DNA of 64,000 nucleotides from Chromobacterium sp. IIBBL 290-4 (GTDB taxonomy: Bacteria; Pseudomonadota; Gammaproteobacteria; Burkholderiales; Chromobacteriaceae): positions 4,464,001-4,528,000 of the forward strand of contig NZ_CP100128.1 in the NCBI RefSeq assembly GCF_024207115.1, written 5' to 3'. Made by a program: the position numbers and the translations under genes. Below are positions 63,521-64,000 of this stretch, in pieces (position 1 is the stretch's first letter; each line of letters opens with the position of its first letter). The notes under the pieces are model-generated. The model had not been told where the DNA came from and did no database searches. It saw nothing but the letters and a program-made list of their open reading frames with translations.

Positions 63521-64000
63521 TGAATTGGCGCGTCGCCTTGCGTCTAGGACGGGTTTCCAACCTGCCGACGGTGTGGAGCAATGTCGCCGCCGGCGCGGCG
63601 CTATCCGGCCGGTTGCCCGCAGCCCAGACCCTGCTCTCGCTGCTGTTGGCCATGTCGCTGATCTACTGCGCCGGCATGTTTCTCAACGATGCCTTCGACC
63701 ATGAGATCGACGCGCTGGAGCGCCCGGAACGGCCCATCCCCTCCGGCCAGGCCTCCCGACGCGAAGTATTGGCTTTCGGCTTCGCCATGCTGGCGGGCGG
63801 CGTCGCGCTATTAAGCAGCCTGGGCCTGCCCGCCTTGCTGGCCTCGCTGCTGCTGGCCGCTTGCGTGGTGTTCTATGACTTGCGCCACAAACAAAACCAT
63901 TTCAGTCCGCTGCTGATGGGTTTGTGCCGGGCGCTGGTTTATTTCACCTCCGCCCTCGCCGCAACCGGGGGGCAACTGCCCGCGCCGGTATGGCTGGGCG
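63517..64000 (+). CDS. eboC: EboC-like UbiA family prenyltransferase (partial)
   Basis: The first 161 codons of a membrane protein, cut by the window end. It starts MMNWRVALRLGRVSNLPTVWSN. The allylic-diphosphate-binding motif NDAFDHEIDALERPERPIPSG (NDxxDxxxD and RPIPSG) is at residues about 57-77, followed by more hydrophobic helices (LAFGFAMLAGGVALLSSLGL; LLASLLLAACVVFYDL). It belongs to the UbiA superfamily and, by its neighbours, to EboC. The ATG overlaps the eboE stop codon. Confidence 0.82.
   Translation, partial: MMNWRVALRLGRVSNLPTVWSNVAAGAALSGRLPAAQTLLSLLLAMSLIYCAGMFLNDAFDHEIDALERPERPIPSGQASRREVLAFGFAMLAGGVALLSSLGLPALLASLLLAACVVFYDLRHKQNHFSPLLMGLCRALVYFTSALAATGGQLPAPVWLG

Noticed and set aside
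1..64000. CRISPR arrays, tRNA, rRNA and prophage genes
   Set aside because: No regularly spaced repeats, cloverleaf-like intergenic sequence, rRNA motifs or phage structural genes were found in the gaps.

Overview
The window is high-GC bacterial chromosome with dense coding on both strands, and almost all of it is ordinary housekeeping or accessory gene content. Several features point to Neisseriales, probably Chromobacterium or a close relative: small beta-proteobacterial families (DUF3579, DUF2788), a PsrA-type fatty-acid regulator beside fadE, O-succinylhomoserine sulfhydrylase (metZ), a Neisseria-type trimeric porin, and VioB-related proteins. This is inferred from protein character; no database was searched.

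Layout. 1-4.2 kb: five small, overlapping or closely spaced plus-strand genes (tautomerase, alpha/beta hydrolase, two GNAT acetyltransferases, GrpB) and a chemoreceptor. 4.2-8.7 kb: a zinc alcohol dehydrogenase, an exported WbsX/GH99-like protein, a YddG-like exporter and a DapA-family enzyme. 8.7-15.1 kb: a PlpD-like patatin/beta-barrel protein, divergent from a PilZ-like protein, then an exported kexin-like protease with a small exported partner. 15.1-24.7 kb: a fatty-acid degradation block on the minus strand (thiolase, hydratase/dehydrogenase, FadL, thioesterase, FadE, PsrA-like regulator). Similar palindromes lie upstream of fadL and psrA, with a weaker one upstream of the hydratase/dehydrogenase. 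24.8-32.4 kb: metZ, a DUF488 protein, an iron alcohol dehydrogenase, MarC, a LysP-like permease and Kup. 32.8-41.7 kb: an mdtABC-type tripartite efflux operon. 41.7-54.5 kb: a BMP-type binding protein, YajQ, LysE, DUF1993, DUF2788, EamA, argF-argG, an Orn/Lys/Arg decarboxylase, DinG, DUF3579 and a porin. 54.6-56.7 kb: an L-cysteine desulfidase-like protein and a PAP2 phosphatase.

56.8-64 kb is the unusual part. An intact IS1595-family element with a perfect 8-bp target duplication sits just upstream of a tightly packed plus-strand operon. The operon's first two genes look like VioB (the indole-3-pyruvate imine dimer synthase of violacein synthesis) split into its N-terminal part and its C-terminal ferritin-like part. 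They are followed without a break by eboD (3-dehydroquinate-synthase-like), eboE (TIM-barrel) and eboC (UbiA-like, cut off by the window end). Ebo clusters are known for making or moving a secondary-metabolite precursor across the inner membrane. A split VioB-like pair joined to ebo genes suggests an aromatic-dimer or related metabolite pathway that is not violacein itself. A LuxR-type box candidate lies upstream of the operon.

No tRNA, rRNA, CRISPR array, prophage or replication origin was recognised. Many long antisense open frames are by-products of GC-rich codon use.
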